From positions 1 to 64,000 of the forward strand of contig ARYC01003204.1 in NCBI GenBank assembly GCA_000711775.1: a stretch of DNA of 64,000 bases. Reading direction: 5' to 3'. The notes beneath the pieces were generated by a model. It worked only from the letters and a program-made list of their open reading frames with translations. It was not told the origin of the DNA and searched no databases. Within the stretch, counting starts at the first letter, position 1. Every line of letters starts with the position of its first letter. Shown in pieces: positions 12,005 through 25,900 of this stretch. The DNA comes from Oxytricha trifallax. Its lineage: Eukaryota; Ciliophora; Spirotrichea; Sporadotrichida; Oxytrichidae. Both the position numbers and the translations under genes were made by a program.

Positions 12005-12500
12005 ACTTAAGAAGTCAAATATTTTCCTAAAATAATTTACCATTTTTTCCCACTTTTTCTAAATATTCCTTCTTTTTATTGCCTAATATGATAATGGCAT
12101 ACAATAATCCATAAAGTTTTGAGGTTGAGAGGTGTCGCTTTGCTGATCAAAGAAATAATCCCTTGTTATTGCATATAATTAGGCTAAGAGTATTAAAGGG
12201 CGTCTGTCTATACAAATAGTTAATTCTAAATTTTAAGCCTCATCAAATTGCTCTTGGTATCTCCTTTCAAGTATTTTTGCAATAATAAAGTGAAATCCAT
12301 CTTTATATTCATCAGTCATAAAATGTGAATATCTTAAGAAGCAGTTATTTTCATTTCAGTTCTCGAACTTCATGAAAGAAGTTGCAGCTTTAATCTAATT
12401 TTTCATTTACAATTTTAGTATTGTATTGCTGAATATTTTGAAACTTAGAGCTTTTTAATCATCCCCTCCTGCTGTGAATTTTAATCTCTAGTCTTATGAT
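12005..12500 (-). pseudogene. Unrecognised protein-like frame in germline-limited DNA
   Basis: A minus-strand frame of about 165 codons (TAA/TAG as Gln) has protein-like composition unlike the surrounding AT-rich DNA. Stretches such as LERRYQEQFDEAQNLEL, LLAQLYAITRDYFF and KRRNIQKKWEKMVNYFRK are recognisably non-random. One in-frame TGA at 12358-12356 (KFEN-TGA-NENN) interrupts it. No start codon or pointer-flanked continuation could be fixed. It could be a decayed germline gene, a fragment of a mobile element, or an MDS of a locus continued elsewhere. I do not recognise the family. Confidence 0.4.
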
Positions 12501-12756
12501 ATAACAAAAATATTTCATTTACATTAATGACTCTCTCGTATTATTGAACAATAACCTTATTATTTATCAATAAAGTAAATATGATTAATTTATAAATTGA
12601 TTATTTATATAATGAAGCATTTATTAAATAGTTTTATATATTAAAATTAATTAATTAATTTTAATGTTATTTAATTTAAAATTAATTGTAAGTTATTCTA
12701 TTAATATAAATATTTATATAATATTTAGAATTATATTAAATTGTGAAAAGGACCTT

Positions 12757-13316
12757 ATGGTTGGGAGAGCAGAAAAAGTTTTTATAAAATTTTTTAATTT
12801 TTAATACAAAAACAAAACATAAAAAAACATGTTATAACCTAATAATTAATCACTATCTTCACTAATTATCTTTATAAGAAGCTATTTTATAGTGTTTTTA
12901 CTATTTAGTAGCTGAACAATTTTTACAATGTTTTAATTTAATTTTGGTGTGATTTTTACAAATAATTAATCTGAAACCTTGCAAAGTCATTGTAAATGAT
13001 TCAATATTTCTTTCATTTTAAATGCAAAAAAAAAGTTTAAGTAATTTAGTTATACTTTTAGCTGATTTTACAACTGACTATACAAGGTATCAGAATAGTT
13101 AATGGTAAAAATCAAACAAAAATTGAAATAAAACATCGTAAAATTGTTCAGCTACTAAAGAGTAAATATTATAAAATAACTTCTTTTCTATTTCTTTTAA
13201 ATATCAAAAAATAATTTAGAGAATAATTATATGGTTACAACAAACTTTTACTGTTTTGTTTTAAGAACAGTTTTTAATATTCATAAAAAAATATATCTGT
13301 CATGGCCTGCCATTTC
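12757..13316. repeat. Diverged inverted-repeat (MITE-like) element
   Basis: The left arm (about 12757-12960) and right arm (about 13115-13316) are inverted and imperfectly alike. The best-preserved part is TTTAGTAGCTGAACAATTTT near 12903 and its complement near 13143. Outer ends look like TGGGAGAGCAG against TGGGAAATGGCAG. Extensive mismatches and indels suggest an old insertion. Confidence 0.55.
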
Positions 13317-16211
13317 CCATTGAAATTATTTAAATTAGTTTTTTAAAAATATATTTAAAATTTAGTATAACTTAATATAGTAATTAATATTTTCTAGAAA
13401 TTCATTCCATTTAGGCTTTGTTTTATGTTGTAAAATAAGTATTTAAATCAGGATTTATGAAATAAATATAATCTACCTCTAAAAAATTGAAATTTGCTGA
13501 ATTTTATTTAAAACACTAATAATAAATATATATTAAATTAAAATTTTAAAACAAATTCATAAAATAATTAATAAATTCGAGATTGAAAAATATATTTAGA
13601 AGTTATATTGTTAAAATATAACAAAGTCATTAATTATCTGATATAAAAGATATTTAATTAATGCTAATTAATTGAAGGACTTTGAAAAATAATTTGAAAG
13701 ACTCTATTAATTGATAAGTCCTCAAAGATGTATAAACTTTTAGAACTTTATTCTAAATATCATTTTTTAAATTTATCATATAAATTATTGTATAAATTTT
13801 ATAATTTAATTAGAATTAAATATTTCTTGGTATTTATTAGTAAAAAAATTGCAATTTAAATATATATTTCCATTTCCTAAAATAATTAAGTTTCTAATTA
13901 AGAATAATAATTACTATTCAATAAATTTATGTATCGGTTTAAGAAAATTAGAATAAAACTTTACTAAAAATATAAAAGTATTATTTTTAGAATCTAGATT
14001 CACTTAAAAGTTTATAATTAATATAATATGAATTAAATATATTATAATAATTTCAAACATATGATTTTATAATATTTCTATTTCTCTTCATTTAAGTCTG
14101 TTCTGTCTTTTTATTAAAGATTACAGCAATTGTAAATTTATAATTTTATTTATAATTTAAATATATAGATTATAAAATTTATAAAATGCCTTTGAAAAAT
14201 ATTTATAAATAAATAATATAGCTATATAATATTCTTGAAATAACATTTAATAATTTTTATTTTATTTGGTTTATAAATAAAAATTTTTAAATTGATGTAT
14301 TAATTCCTTCACTGTCACTGAAGTAGATGTTTTGAAAATAATTATATTAAACAATTAAAAATACTTGATCATTCTTTAATCTTTTTAATTTTATATGATA
14401 ATTATGTTTTATATTAAATAGCAGAACAGCTAATTTTGAATTAATGTTATAAAATTTAAAGTTATAGATTTCATTATCATTAGATTCCTCAAAAATTGTG
14501 AATAAAAGTTGAAAATTTAAATGAGAAATTATTATGGTAATTTTTATATAATTATTAATGATTAGTTTCATTTTAATTTAATTTGAATTATATTTTCTTA
14601 AAGAATTTAATTCCAAAAATATCATGAAAATTATCTCTAACAATTTAAAAATCCTATGATCAAAGTTATATATAATTTTTTTACAATTATTTTTCAAATT
14701 TATTATATAAAATAATAATAGCAAGAGAAATCTTATTTTAACTAAGTGTCAATACTTCAAACCTTATAATCAGAATTTAATGACAAATAATATAATTACT
14801 TGACATAAAAGTTTTACAATGAAAAGAGGAAAATTGTCTTTAGCAAAGAAAAATCAATATAAAAAGATTTAGAAAATCATATTAGATATAATGGCACAAA
14901 CTAATACAAAAAATAATAGAAATTAATGTGAATTTTTAAAGGATTAATTTATTTCATATTAAATTTATCGCTATATACCTAGGAAACCAAAAACAGAGCT
15001 ACAAAGCTATGGATTAATTATAATTATTAATTAATGAAATCAGAATTTATAAAAAAAGAGAACGTTGACAACTTTAAAAAACTACCAAATTTTTTGATAA
15101 TTTTTTTAAATGGTTAAACATTAAACAAATATGAAATTGAGTATGATTGGGCACAAAGCAACTAAAGAAGAGAATCACAAGCTCTTTGTTAATACTTTTT
15201 CTTTGAATTAAGGATATTATATAATCATCCGTTCATAATATAATAAAAGAGAATATATTATAGATTTTTATGACTTTTAAATAAAATCTATGAATTTTAT
15301 AATTTATTTATTATTATAATAAAGACTTATAGGTAATTTATTAATATAATATATATTTAATTATTAAATTTATGAGATATTAAATTTTTAAATAATTATT
15401 TTTAATTATATTAAGAAATTTAAATATTTTTAATTTATTATGTATGATATTTATAAATAATCTTCATTATAGGCATATTAAATGAACAATAAAATTAATT
15501 TTATTTCTATTTTTTATTAAATTTAAAATTATGATTTAATTTGATATTATTTAAAATAATTAGAAATTTAATACATATGGTTGACCGCTGCTATTTTCGT
15601 TAAATCTTAAGGATCTTTCTTTAGTAAAATTACTAACTTTTCCATGATTTAATATCTTCAATAAGAATAAAATAAATATATGTAAATCGAGGTATTCTTA
15701 ATTTTATAAGGATATTAATAAACATTTTTTGTAAAATCTAATAAATAAGCTTACTTAAAATAATGAAAACTATCATGTTTGTTTTTTAATTATTTTATAT
15801 ATATAAATAATAAATTATGATGTATTGAATATCAATGAAATAATCTAATTAAACCGTGAAATTATTTAGATGAGTGATAGAAATTACAATTTTATCATAT
15901 AAGTATATATATTTTAAATGAAAATCAATTAAATTGTATTTATTTTTATGTTATTAAATTTTAAATGTAATAAAAAAAAACTTTATTTGAGTTTATTATG
16001 TAGAAATAAAATAATTTCTTTTTCATATCCATTGCCTTGTTTAAAATATAACATATATATATGATAAAATTATTATGGGTAAAGAATGAAAGTAATGTTT
16101 AAATATTGTAATTTATTGAATATTAAAATTGATTTTATTATTATAATTATTTTAAAAATATATTTTTAAAATAATATATTTTTAAAATAATATATTTTAA
16201 TGATTATGATA
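13317..16211. other. AT-rich germline-limited DNA
   Basis: No convincing coding frame, RNA gene or repeat structure. Open frames here are explained by AT richness and a single stop codon. Confidence 0.55.
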
Positions 16212-19200
16212 TTAATTTATCATTTTCGAGTGCTTAGGTTAGATTTCCATTAAATTACGCTATTTGATTAGTGAAATGTGCATTAGCCTCTTGAAAGTGT
16301 GGATTTTTCATAAATATCAGCCTATATAAAAAAAAATGTTAATTTAAACTAATCAAAAGCATAAAACAATTCTGAATTTTTCAATAAATTTCAACTTACT
16401 TTTAATTTGAAATATATGAATCCATCCATTTCAAGAAATTTTCAAGATTATTTATCTGTTAAGGTTACTACTGTAATATTTCTAGTAAATTATAAACATT
16501 TATATTTCCATTATTCCCTCGACTTTAGTTTAAAGATAAATAAACTCAAATCAAATTTACGATTTAGAATATTAAAATACTAATAGTTGATAGAGAAATT
16601 AAACAATTTGTGGACAATTTCTAGCAAGTAATTCCCCTTGCCAGTATCAACCAATAAATCATAAATTAATGAATTCTTAATTTCATCTCTCCAATTATCG
16701 TAGTTTCTTAATGCTTTAACAAAACTGTTGCAAATAACTGATCTATAAAATTTAAGTTTTAATTAGAGAAATAAAATAAGATATGAACTTACTAGGGGAC
16801 TAAATTGATGCCGTTTCTACAGAATAAATAACTTTCTTATAATCTATGATTGGTACATAAATCTAGCTGACTGTTGGGATTTATTATATTTTAGAAGATT
16901 TTGGCTGAAGTTTGTATTAGTTATTATTGAATTTTTTAAGAATCTTTTCTTTATGTTCCTTGATTCGATCTTCCATCTAAAGTGAAACACCATATTAATT
17001 TATATATGGAAATAAGTTTAAGAATAAAAAGTGCCTTAATTTAGAGAATGCTAGTTAAAAGATGAAGCATGTGTTGTGCTTTGAGATGTCAAAGTATTCA
17101 AAATTTGCTGAATATTACTAGTCGTGACCCCAGTAGCACTATTCCCAATAAGATTTGGTATAATTTAGTTTTAGTTCACTTACTACAGTGAAGTATTAGT
17201 GCTATTAGATGCTTGAGAATTCAATTGAGGGATTAAAGTTCTTGAGGATTTATCCTTGGTTAATTTGAACTTCTTAAAAAATCTGAGATATTGAGACTCT
17301 TAAAGCTCTAAATCCAGATAGAAATTTAATCTTGTCATTTTAAGTGAAATTGCCTGATCTTTTTACTGTGAATTTTTAGTTCCAGATTAGGGTCTCTTCC
17401 GACTGGAACTAGATACTTAAGCAGATTATAAGAGTTAAATACTCCTCAAATCTTAAAATTATTGATGAGTTTTCTGATCTATAATTTACAAGCAATTTGG
17501 CCAATTGCATTGCATAGCATGTTTCTAATTTTTAGTAATAAGCTAAGCTGGATTTATTTAAGAATTTTATGGTGAAAAAGTTTGTCTGATTAAGTACTAT
17601 TTTATGACCAACTTCGAAGATTTATCAACTTTATTTATTAAAATGTAGTTGTAATTATTTTATGAGTCAAATCTATTAGCTTCTAGGTGAGGAGATAGTT
17701 CTGAGTTCTGATTGAATTATTGCTTAGCTTATTCGTTCATTTTTCTGATCAAATCTTTATTTTTAAAAATATCATAAATTATTAATATTTGATTTAATTG
17801 ATTCATTATAAAAATACAAATTTAATCTTGATTGAACTTAATTTCCAAATTTTACGCTAATTCTTTTGCTTAATAGTATTGTAAAATTAATGAAGCAACT
17901 TCGACATCATTTAATTTTCTAATCTTTTGCACTCTTCTTTCTTTAGTTATAACTCTTGAACTCATTTCATCAATTGAAAATAAATATATTTAATTTTTTA
18001 TCATTCTCTTATTCTTAAAATCGTTTGCTTTAATATAAAAATAAATTCTGAAAATGCAGAATTCTCTTCTATGATAAAGAAATCTTCCAATTCCTTTTAA
18101 ATTTTACTATCTCTATGTGAATTATTTTCTTATTCAAAATCCGATTCATATTCATTTTGCTCCTCTTCTAAATCCTAATTTATTTATTTTTCCCCTTCTT
18201 TAACAAAATATCTCTTAAAAGTTCTACTCTATACTAAATGCTTAACTTAACATTCATCTAAGAGCGCATAAATTTTGTCATCATGCTAAATTTTCAATTA
18301 ATTTGTACCTTTTATACGTTTAATTTATGAAGTTTTCTGATTATGGAAGTTGTAACAATTATTTGAAGTGCTTGAAATATTAATGCTGTTTTTGTGTTAA
18401 ATTGCTATTAAATCACGTAATTGTAAGGAATCATCTAAGAGCTTTTTGTGCACTTTTGAGATATTTTAAGATTATTAATGAATTTGGTGAGATAATTGTT
18501 TAGAGCAAATAAAAACTCTTAAGTCTCTCGAGCTGTACTAAGGGTCTTGAATGGATTTTAAGAATTGATTTATTATCACTAGGTTATTTGGATTTAATTC
18601 AGAATTATTTTTTGTTTATAACTATAAGATATATTTAATTTTTTATAATTTTAATTATCCTGAAAAGATACAGTAGGACCATTATCAGACTTTAATATAA
18701 TCTTATTTTGAGTGATATGAAACAATTTTTCCTTGGCAATGCTAAACTCTTCATATTTTTCTAGTAAACTTTACACATCAATAAATCTTGAACTCTCCTT
18801 ATTGATTTAATATCTGCAATTTAGGTTATTTTATTTCATATAAGGCTTATTTTTGATAACTGCTAATACCTCTATTTAGCTGTTGTTTTGTATACTTCCT
18901 TGTTTAGAAGACATTTATATAAATTATTTATAGATTTATAAATAATTATAAACTAAAATATCTATTTTATTCTTTAAGAAATATTTATATAAACAAAATA
19001 AATTGACTTAATCTTAATCAATTCTTAAATTTCTCCGCAAACCCCTTTATTCTTTTAATAACTAGAGACCTTAACAAGTGGCAAATTCTAAATCTACATC
19101 AAATTATCAATGCTCTACAGTATTTTGAATTCCTGAAATTTAACTTTTTATTTCTATACATACTCCAGTTGTTGCAGAGATTTCAATTAAGAGTAACGTG

Positions 19201-20158
19201 TGCATTTCTCCATGTCTACTATCAAGGAGAATACCCAATTTAACAATAATAAATAGAATTATCAGATAAAATGAGTTTATTCTATAAATGTTAAAATTAT
19301 TCCAATTTTTGGTGATATCAAAGGCACCTTAAGATAGTAATTTTTACTCGAATTGATTTATCTGCTAATCCATTTATGTTTCAAATTTACTCTCTAGAGT
19401 GTCCAGTAGATTATCATTAATTTATATATAAATTTTTGATTGTATTTAATTATTTTATTATAAATATATTAATATTAAAATATATTATTATGAAACTTAG
19501 TTTCAGTGTGAATTATCTAATCTTTAACTTTCTCACAATCATCAATAATCTGCTTGTATTTCTTTATTGTTAGTTCTTTTCTTTCTTAGTATTTCTTAAT
19601 GACTTGCTCTTTCATGATTTATTACTAACTTTGCCCTATTGGAGTATCTTAATTTATAGAAAATTATTATAAAATAACTATAAATCTGATATAATTTTTT
19701 TTATTTTATATTTAATTACAACTAAAATAAACAATGATATTAAGAGTATTGTACATAAATTCATTGTGAGAAAATCTTAAATTATTAAAGTCATTTGATG
19801 TATTATCACTTATAATGTTTTACTTCATTGTATCAAACAAAGAATTGAATAAGTCATTTGAATTATTTCTATTATTCTACATTTTATTTATTTGTGACTT
19901 CGATGGACTTTTAATAATAAAAAGTATATATTCTTTTAGAATTTATTACTATTTTGTAATTAAAAGACTACTATCTTGATATTGATATTGTTGCTAGCTA
20001 GCAATCACTTATTGCTTCTTAGCACTTATGTGTTTAGCACTTGCCTATGATTTATTGGGAGTGCCAGTATCTGATAAATTTGTGTAGCTGTAATTTTAAT
20101 TAGTATTTGTGCTATTTCTTCGATCTATTTTGCTATTGCTGCTGTAGTTCATCATCAT
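16212..20158 (-). CDS. Large Gln-rich protein with coiled-coil parts, unscrambled MDSs
   Basis: Minus-strand gene of about 900-1000 codons from ATG 20158-20156 (MMMNYSSNSKIDRRNSTNTN). Pieces read in order downstream, separated by short AT-rich IESs: MKEQVIKKYQERKELTIKKYK near 19600, DMEKCTRYSQLKSLQQLEYV near 19180, SSRFIDVQSLLEKYEEF near 18780, LLDDSLQLRDLIAIQHKNS near 18420, an acidic block DLEEEQNEYESDFEQENN near 18160, a long piece from IDEMSSRVITKERRVQK (about 17960) to about 17100, MEDRIKEHKEKILKKFNNN near 16970, and VKALRNYDNWRDEIKNSL near 16710. The last readable part is NPHFQEANAHFTNQIAQFNG near 16280. I recognise no domain. The 3' end is open. Confidence 0.75.
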
Positions 20159-20880
20159 TTACTCTTACACTTTATTATTATTATTATTATTATTGTAAGA
20201 TAGTACAATTGATTGATTTTATAATATCACATTTATTTTTTAAATCAAATCGATAATCTTATAATCATTTGAATGAATGAACTGAAATGTTGGCAACACA
20301 AAAATAACTCAATCCCTTAAATCCTTCTATTCATGAGAATACTATGTGTACAAAAATATGTGGCATTTAAAGTTTCTCCAAAAATTAAATAACATCAAAA
20401 AGGAAAAAACTCTAATTCCAATGTTCTCTATTTCTCGGTAATATTGCTAGTTATTTTATTCTGTTTTTGCACCTGTATTTGCTTGAGAAATATTTACCAA
20501 TAAGAAGCTCAAATTATGAATTTGTTATTAAACCGTTAGCAAATATCTCATACCCATTATAATTAATTTTCTACTCAATCAATGTCTAATTTTAAAAACT
20601 TCATAACACTTTATTATTTAATTTCATAATTTAAATTAATATTTAAAAGCCATTTCGTAAATTTAATTCTTTTAATATATCATTGTTGAACTTATTCTAT
20701 GAATATTTTGATTTAATATTGCTGAAAGTTAATATAAATAATTGTGAATTCTAATAATAAATTTAATCCACGTTAAATCATTAATATTGTATTTAATTAT
20801 CGTGTCTCTTAAATTAAAATGAATAATTGATCTAAACATGTATATTATAAATTCTAATGTAAAATTAATAGAACCAGTAG
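20159..20880. other. Divergent intergenic region
   Basis: Lies between a minus-strand gene starting at 20158 and a plus-strand gene starting at 20881. It contains a (ATT)n tract at about 20176-20195. In the macronucleus these would be the 5' ends of two separate short chromosomes, so both leaders and telomere-addition sites should lie here, but none can be pinpointed. Confidence 0.5.
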
Positions 20881-22242
20881 ATGAGCAATATCAACAGCAT
20901 CAGCGAGAATCCACAATCTTCACATTAGAATGCCGTCAATCACAATAATAATAATCAAGGATATAGTAATTAAATACAACAATCTAACAATATAAACATA
21001 GAAGTAGTAATAAATCCGTTTAGTGTACAGTCTAATGTATTACCATTTTAGATGTTTGAGTAGTCTTAATAATAGCAATAATCATAATCACAGAATAATC
21101 CTAATATTAAATCGAATTACTTTATGAAAATTTAGATTTATATACTGATTTATTTTAAATTCCTGATTTGGTTAATAACAGTAATGACTAGTTTTCAGGT
21201 ATTTAACCTAAAATACTCTTTAAAGTATGCTGTTGTTGCATACCTATACAACCAGCAGTTCAACTAATAGGAATCTATTAATATGCAATTTATGTTCATT
21301 TTTTTAATAAATCCTAGACGTGATTGGGTTAATAGGTGCAATTTTAACCACAATTCTAAATCTAATTGGAGGAACAGTGCGGGGATTCTCTTTTTATTCT
21401 GGAACCTATCTTTTCACTATAGTTCCAGGTTTTATATTAGTGAGACTTATAAGATCAGCATTGTATTTCAGGATGAGACTGGATTGTTAGGAGGTGGCTA
21501 AGAGAGATCAATATACATAAATATTTGATTCATAATACACATAAATGCAAAAATAAATAAATAAATATAAGTGAATATGTTAATGAATACTTCAAAGGGA
21601 GACTGGTAACATTCGGAATAATGCTTTCCATTTCTATTGTGGACTTACTGATTTATTGTTTGGACATGAGTAAAACTATAATAATCAGAGAAACTAAGCG
21701 TAGTGAAGATAGTAAAGAGGAAGTGACTGCAGGTACAAATATATATGTTTACTTGTTTCATTTTTAAAAAATATTAAAACTATTTCAGATATATTTCTAA
21801 AGTACAATAACGTTTTATGGAATATTTGGCTTCGCATTTTTAAAAATAATGTTTTCTATGTACAAATTTAACTTTTTCATAAACTTATGTCAGTTATTAT
21901 TCTACTTATAATTTTTTTTTAATTGATAGCAGCATATGCAGTTGTTGACATGTATTTCTGCATGATAATTCGCCAATACAGAGACGATTTAATAATCGAA
22001 TACAGAAGATCAAGCACTCGCACATAACCCCTTAATCAAGTGGAAGCCAATCCCGTGGTGGCTGGTACGCCAGTCTACGAGGATCCGATACTTGACTATG
22101 ATCAGATGTATGGGTTTAAAGTAGTAGAAATAAAAAAGCAATAAATAAACAATGACATTGAAATGTAATAGTTAAGCGAAAACGACGCTGACGCTGAACC
22201 TGTAAGTTTGCATGTGGGGTAGCCTATTGAACATAAATTTTG
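20881..22242 (+). CDS. Four-helix membrane protein, unknown function
   Basis: Starts MSNINSISENPQ with a Gln/Asn-rich cytosolic N-terminus. A frame change near 21060-21120 marks an unresolved IES or frameshift. The core begins CCCIPIQPAVQLIGAILTT, an entry into a first membrane helix resembling ciliate and animal LAPTM-like tetraspan proteins. Three more hydrophobic segments follow: YSGTYLFTIVPGFILVRLI, TFGIMLSISIVDLLIYCL and SVIILLIIFFQLIAAYAVV. The tail is charged and ends at TGA 22240. Two IESs are clear: 21265-21329 (pointer TAATAGG) and 21510-21573 (pointer AATAT). A 56 nt spliceosomal intron, GT...AG, spans 21733-21788. No enzymatic motif is visible. Confidence 0.75.
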
Positions 22243-22554
22243 AAAAGATTAAGTGGATGTTCATAAAATAGGGGGAGTAAGTTAATATATAGAAAAGAAA
22301 TATACACGTGGATGAGAATAGTAACTTCTTAGTAAAATATTTATAGATTATCAAAAGTTAAATTGAGTTTCTTTATTATTTCGTTAATTCTTCAAGTAAT
22401 TTCGAAATTCTTTTGAATATTTCTTGCCTGATTTAGTTCAATTTAAATATAAAAATTTCAATTTGAAGATTATTAACAAATAGAACAATCAATTCAGCCT
22501 AGTTCAGATAAGTAATGTAAATTAAATTAAACAAGGTTTTAAAATTATATATTT

Positions 22555-22973
22555 CCTCTGCCATAGATATCTGGTCTGTAGGCTGTATCTTTGCCGAATT
22601 ATTAAGTATGATGAAAGAAAACTACGCCACTGTATTCGATAGATAGCTTTTTTTTAATTATTATCATTCATATTTTATAATTATGATTAATTTTAGGGAT
22701 TAACTTAAGAATGACTAATTGTCAAAGATATTTGAAGTTATTGATACTAAAATATTTATAAAATATTTATAAACTTAAAGCAGTGATGATTTGGACTTTA
22801 TCAAGTAGGAAAATGCAATTAAGTACATTAAGAGCTTATAAATAATGAGAAAAGCTTGATTTTTAGGATAAATATCCAGGCACCGACCCATAGGGAATTG
22901 AGATAATATAAGATTTATATTTATATATAATTAACTTGACTTTTGACGATGAAGAGCTGACTGTTGAGGAAGT
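22555..22973 (+). other. Kinase MDS block: 26, 28, 30, 32, 34
   Basis: Odd members of the C-lobe in reading order: MDS26 22555-22647, MDS28 22698-22743, MDS30 22774-22837, MDS32 22847-22902, MDS34 22934-22973. Pointers leaving this block: 26/27 TATTCGATAGATAGC (22633, 27159), 28/29 TGAAGTTATTG (22733, 23500), 30/31 TAAGAGCTT (22829, 27384), 32/33 AATTGAG (22896, 27428), 34/35 ACTGTTGAGGAAGT (22960, 27639). Numbers in brackets are first bases of each pointer copy. Confidence 0.9.
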
Positions 22974-25900
22974 AAATTAAATTAATAGTCAATTAAAAAT
23001 TATGTAAAATTTAAATTTATAATATATTAGTAGAATTTTAATGCCTAAATTCTTTTAATATTATCATCAAGCTACCTGCTACTTTTAAGAAGTTAAAGAA
23101 ACTATAAAGTAATCTATAATAATAATATAGATTATTATGCAGGTGCTTATGGAAAAGTGATGTAAGTTATGCATATTCCATCAAAAGCAACTTATTTTTA
23201 TAATAAAATTACATTGAAATATTCACCCGTGAATTAAGAGCAAGAAGATTATTGCGAGAGTTTATAGACTTAATTTATTTAATTATTTCTATAATTTTTA
23301 AATTTTACTTACATAAATCACAGATCATCCATAGAGACCTTAACTTTATTATAATTTGCAATTATTTCTGTGCAGATTTCGCTTACTATAGTTCTAACAA
23401 CAATATTCTATCTGTTGAGACAGAATAAGAATTATTATTTATAAATCTAGACTTGGAAGCCAAAAATGAAATATTTTATTAGATATATAGGAATTTTTAT
23501 GAAGTTATTGGCACTCCTTAAAGCAGTGATAAATTTTTATTATAAAAAAAATCTTAATTTTTTATTAACTTTGTTTCTTCTTTTTTATAAGATTTTGTGG
23601 AATTTTAAGATGTATAATGATACATTGTACAGAAATAAAACATAATTTTGAAAAACTAAATATAAAAAACTAAAATCTCTATATATACTCAATCCATTTT
23701 ATTTTATATCTATATACAGCTTTGTCTATTTTAGTATAATACTTGATTGTGTTAATAAAAATGGGGAGTTTAAGTTTATTATTAACATAAAATTTATAAA
23801 TTAACCAGCGAAATAGAGCGTGGTGAATAATAGTGAGAAGATAATTAAAATATAAATATATTATTAGGACTATAAATTAATAATTAATGCAAAAACTTGC
23901 AGATTTTGATAATAACCCTTAAAAAAGAAGGATTAAAATAAACACTCGTTAAAATTTAATCAAAATCTTATAGGAAAGTTAATTTAATAAAAGAAATTTT
24001 AATTTAATATAAAATATAATAACCCTTAAACTACAACTATGAACTTCTCTGTTGACACTGATACCAAATTACAAACTCAAGACGACGCTATAAATGCCGG
24101 ATTTCTTAAGCTAGATAATTCTAACGATGGTGGCTTCTTGAAAAAGAGTAAAACAAATCAGGATTCCTCAAGTGGAAGCGATTCAGGGCAGGATGATGCC
24201 AAAGACAGTGGGTTCTTTAAGACTAGTAAGACTGAAAAGTTAGAGCCATCTAAGCCATTTGGCTTTTTACAGGTGGGATTTATGTGAAACTTATTGCATT
24301 ATAAGAAACCAAGATTTCAAGCTACCTGTAAAAATAATACTATGTTTTTAGATAATTAAGTGACTTATGCAGTCAAGAGATTCGAGGAAATATTCAAAAT
24401 GAGAGAGAAAAAATATATATGCGAGAGTTACTATTCATTATTCTTGCTTGAATAAGTTAAGATGGGTCGTTGCTCCCGAGAATATTAACGATTTCAATGA
24501 TGCATATCTTATCCTGGATCCCTGTGATATGGATCTTATAAACTTATGAGAATATTTTTTTAATGTTTAACTGCTAAAATCATCAAAGCATTTACAAGAA
24601 GAATAGGTCAAATCAATTATCTACGACATTTTATGTGGTCTGAATTTATTACTTTAAATTCGTTAAATATGTGAATAAAATTATCAATAATTTGGACTTG
24701 CTAGAAGCATAAAAGGGGTGTTTGATAAAGGTGCAGATTTAATAATAGTAATAATCATTATTACTATATTAACAGAAGAAGAAGATATTTAAACAGCTGC
24801 TTCTTTATTTTATTTCTCAAAGCTCATAAGAAAGATGAAGAATAAAATTAAATAAATCTAGACTTAAATGTTTGTTTTTTTTTTCCAAAAATGATTCATA
24901 GGTAAATCTATTAGACAATCCAAAAGATATAGCTGTTTCATCTCACATTAATAATCAAGAAGAATAAAAAGCTTAAAATCGAAACTCTGGGGATAGCATT
25001 GGTAATAATGGAAACAGTTAAACTTTACAAAAGATATAAAATACTATATTAAATTATTAAACCTTATCCTTAATCAAATTCAACTAATCTACATTTCTAT
25101 TATAAGTTAATAAAACTTTGCACTTTTAACATTCAAAAACAGCGCCAGATACCCTCGAAAGTGCATAAACTAAAACAACTACCTCTATTACAAAACTTCT
25201 ACAATATTTTTTCATAAATATCTAAACTTACAAAGACAAAAGGCGTTAGATTTAACGAACAATCAATTCAAAAATTTTATAACAATAATCTATAATTTCT
25301 ATTTTAGTTCGGATAAGAAGTAGGCGAGAGAAAGCTTATCAATGTAGGGCAAGAAATTGACTTAACATGTGGTTACTAAAAATATAATTTAGATTATAAT
25401 TATTTTAATTTTTATTCTTTGATTTATTTTACAAATAAATGGAATTAAATATTTTCAGGTGGGATTTGATGAGTTAAACCAAGATTTTATAAATTTAAAC
25501 TAAAATATTCCAATATTTAATATGAAAGCTTAAATTTCTATATGGATCTTAAGAAGCTGCTAAAATCAAAATATTTTAAAATATAAAAATTCAAAGCATT
25601 TTTTAATTTATAATATATTTTCTCAAAGAAATGACAAAGAATCAATGATTTAATTATGTATATTCTATGAGTTAACTCGGAATATATTGATAAAATAAAA
25701 AAACTTTATAGAAAAAGATTGCCAATAATAAATAATGTTGCATTAAAAAGTTACTTATAAACAAACACATATTCAAGAGGACTTAATATTTTTAAATTAT
25801 AATATTTTATTGCTTAAATATGTAAGAACTTTTATAAATTTATATATAGATGTAAATTATTTAAGTTTTGATAATTATATACACTATTAATAGTATAAAT

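Noticed and set aside
14347-14571. Minus-strand open frame as a gene
   Set aside because: Same reason: AT-driven composition and no continuation or pointer structure.
22744-22773. A 27 bp IES with pointer ACT inside the kinase, giving EVIDTQSSDDL
   Set aside because: Joining through the separate MDS at 23500-23530 instead gives the conserved EVIGTPQSSDDL with 11 and 14 bp pointers, so the in-place joining is coincidental.
22555-23530. The kinase fragments as several decayed kinase pseudogenes
   Set aside because: Exact pointer matches join them into one intact frame without using any piece twice.
24674-24690. A 15 bp IES with pointer AAT next to FGLARS, giving ICEFGLARS
   Set aside because: The inverted MDS at 26648-26677 supplies ICDFGLAR with 13 and 16 bp pointers and restores the catalytic Asp.
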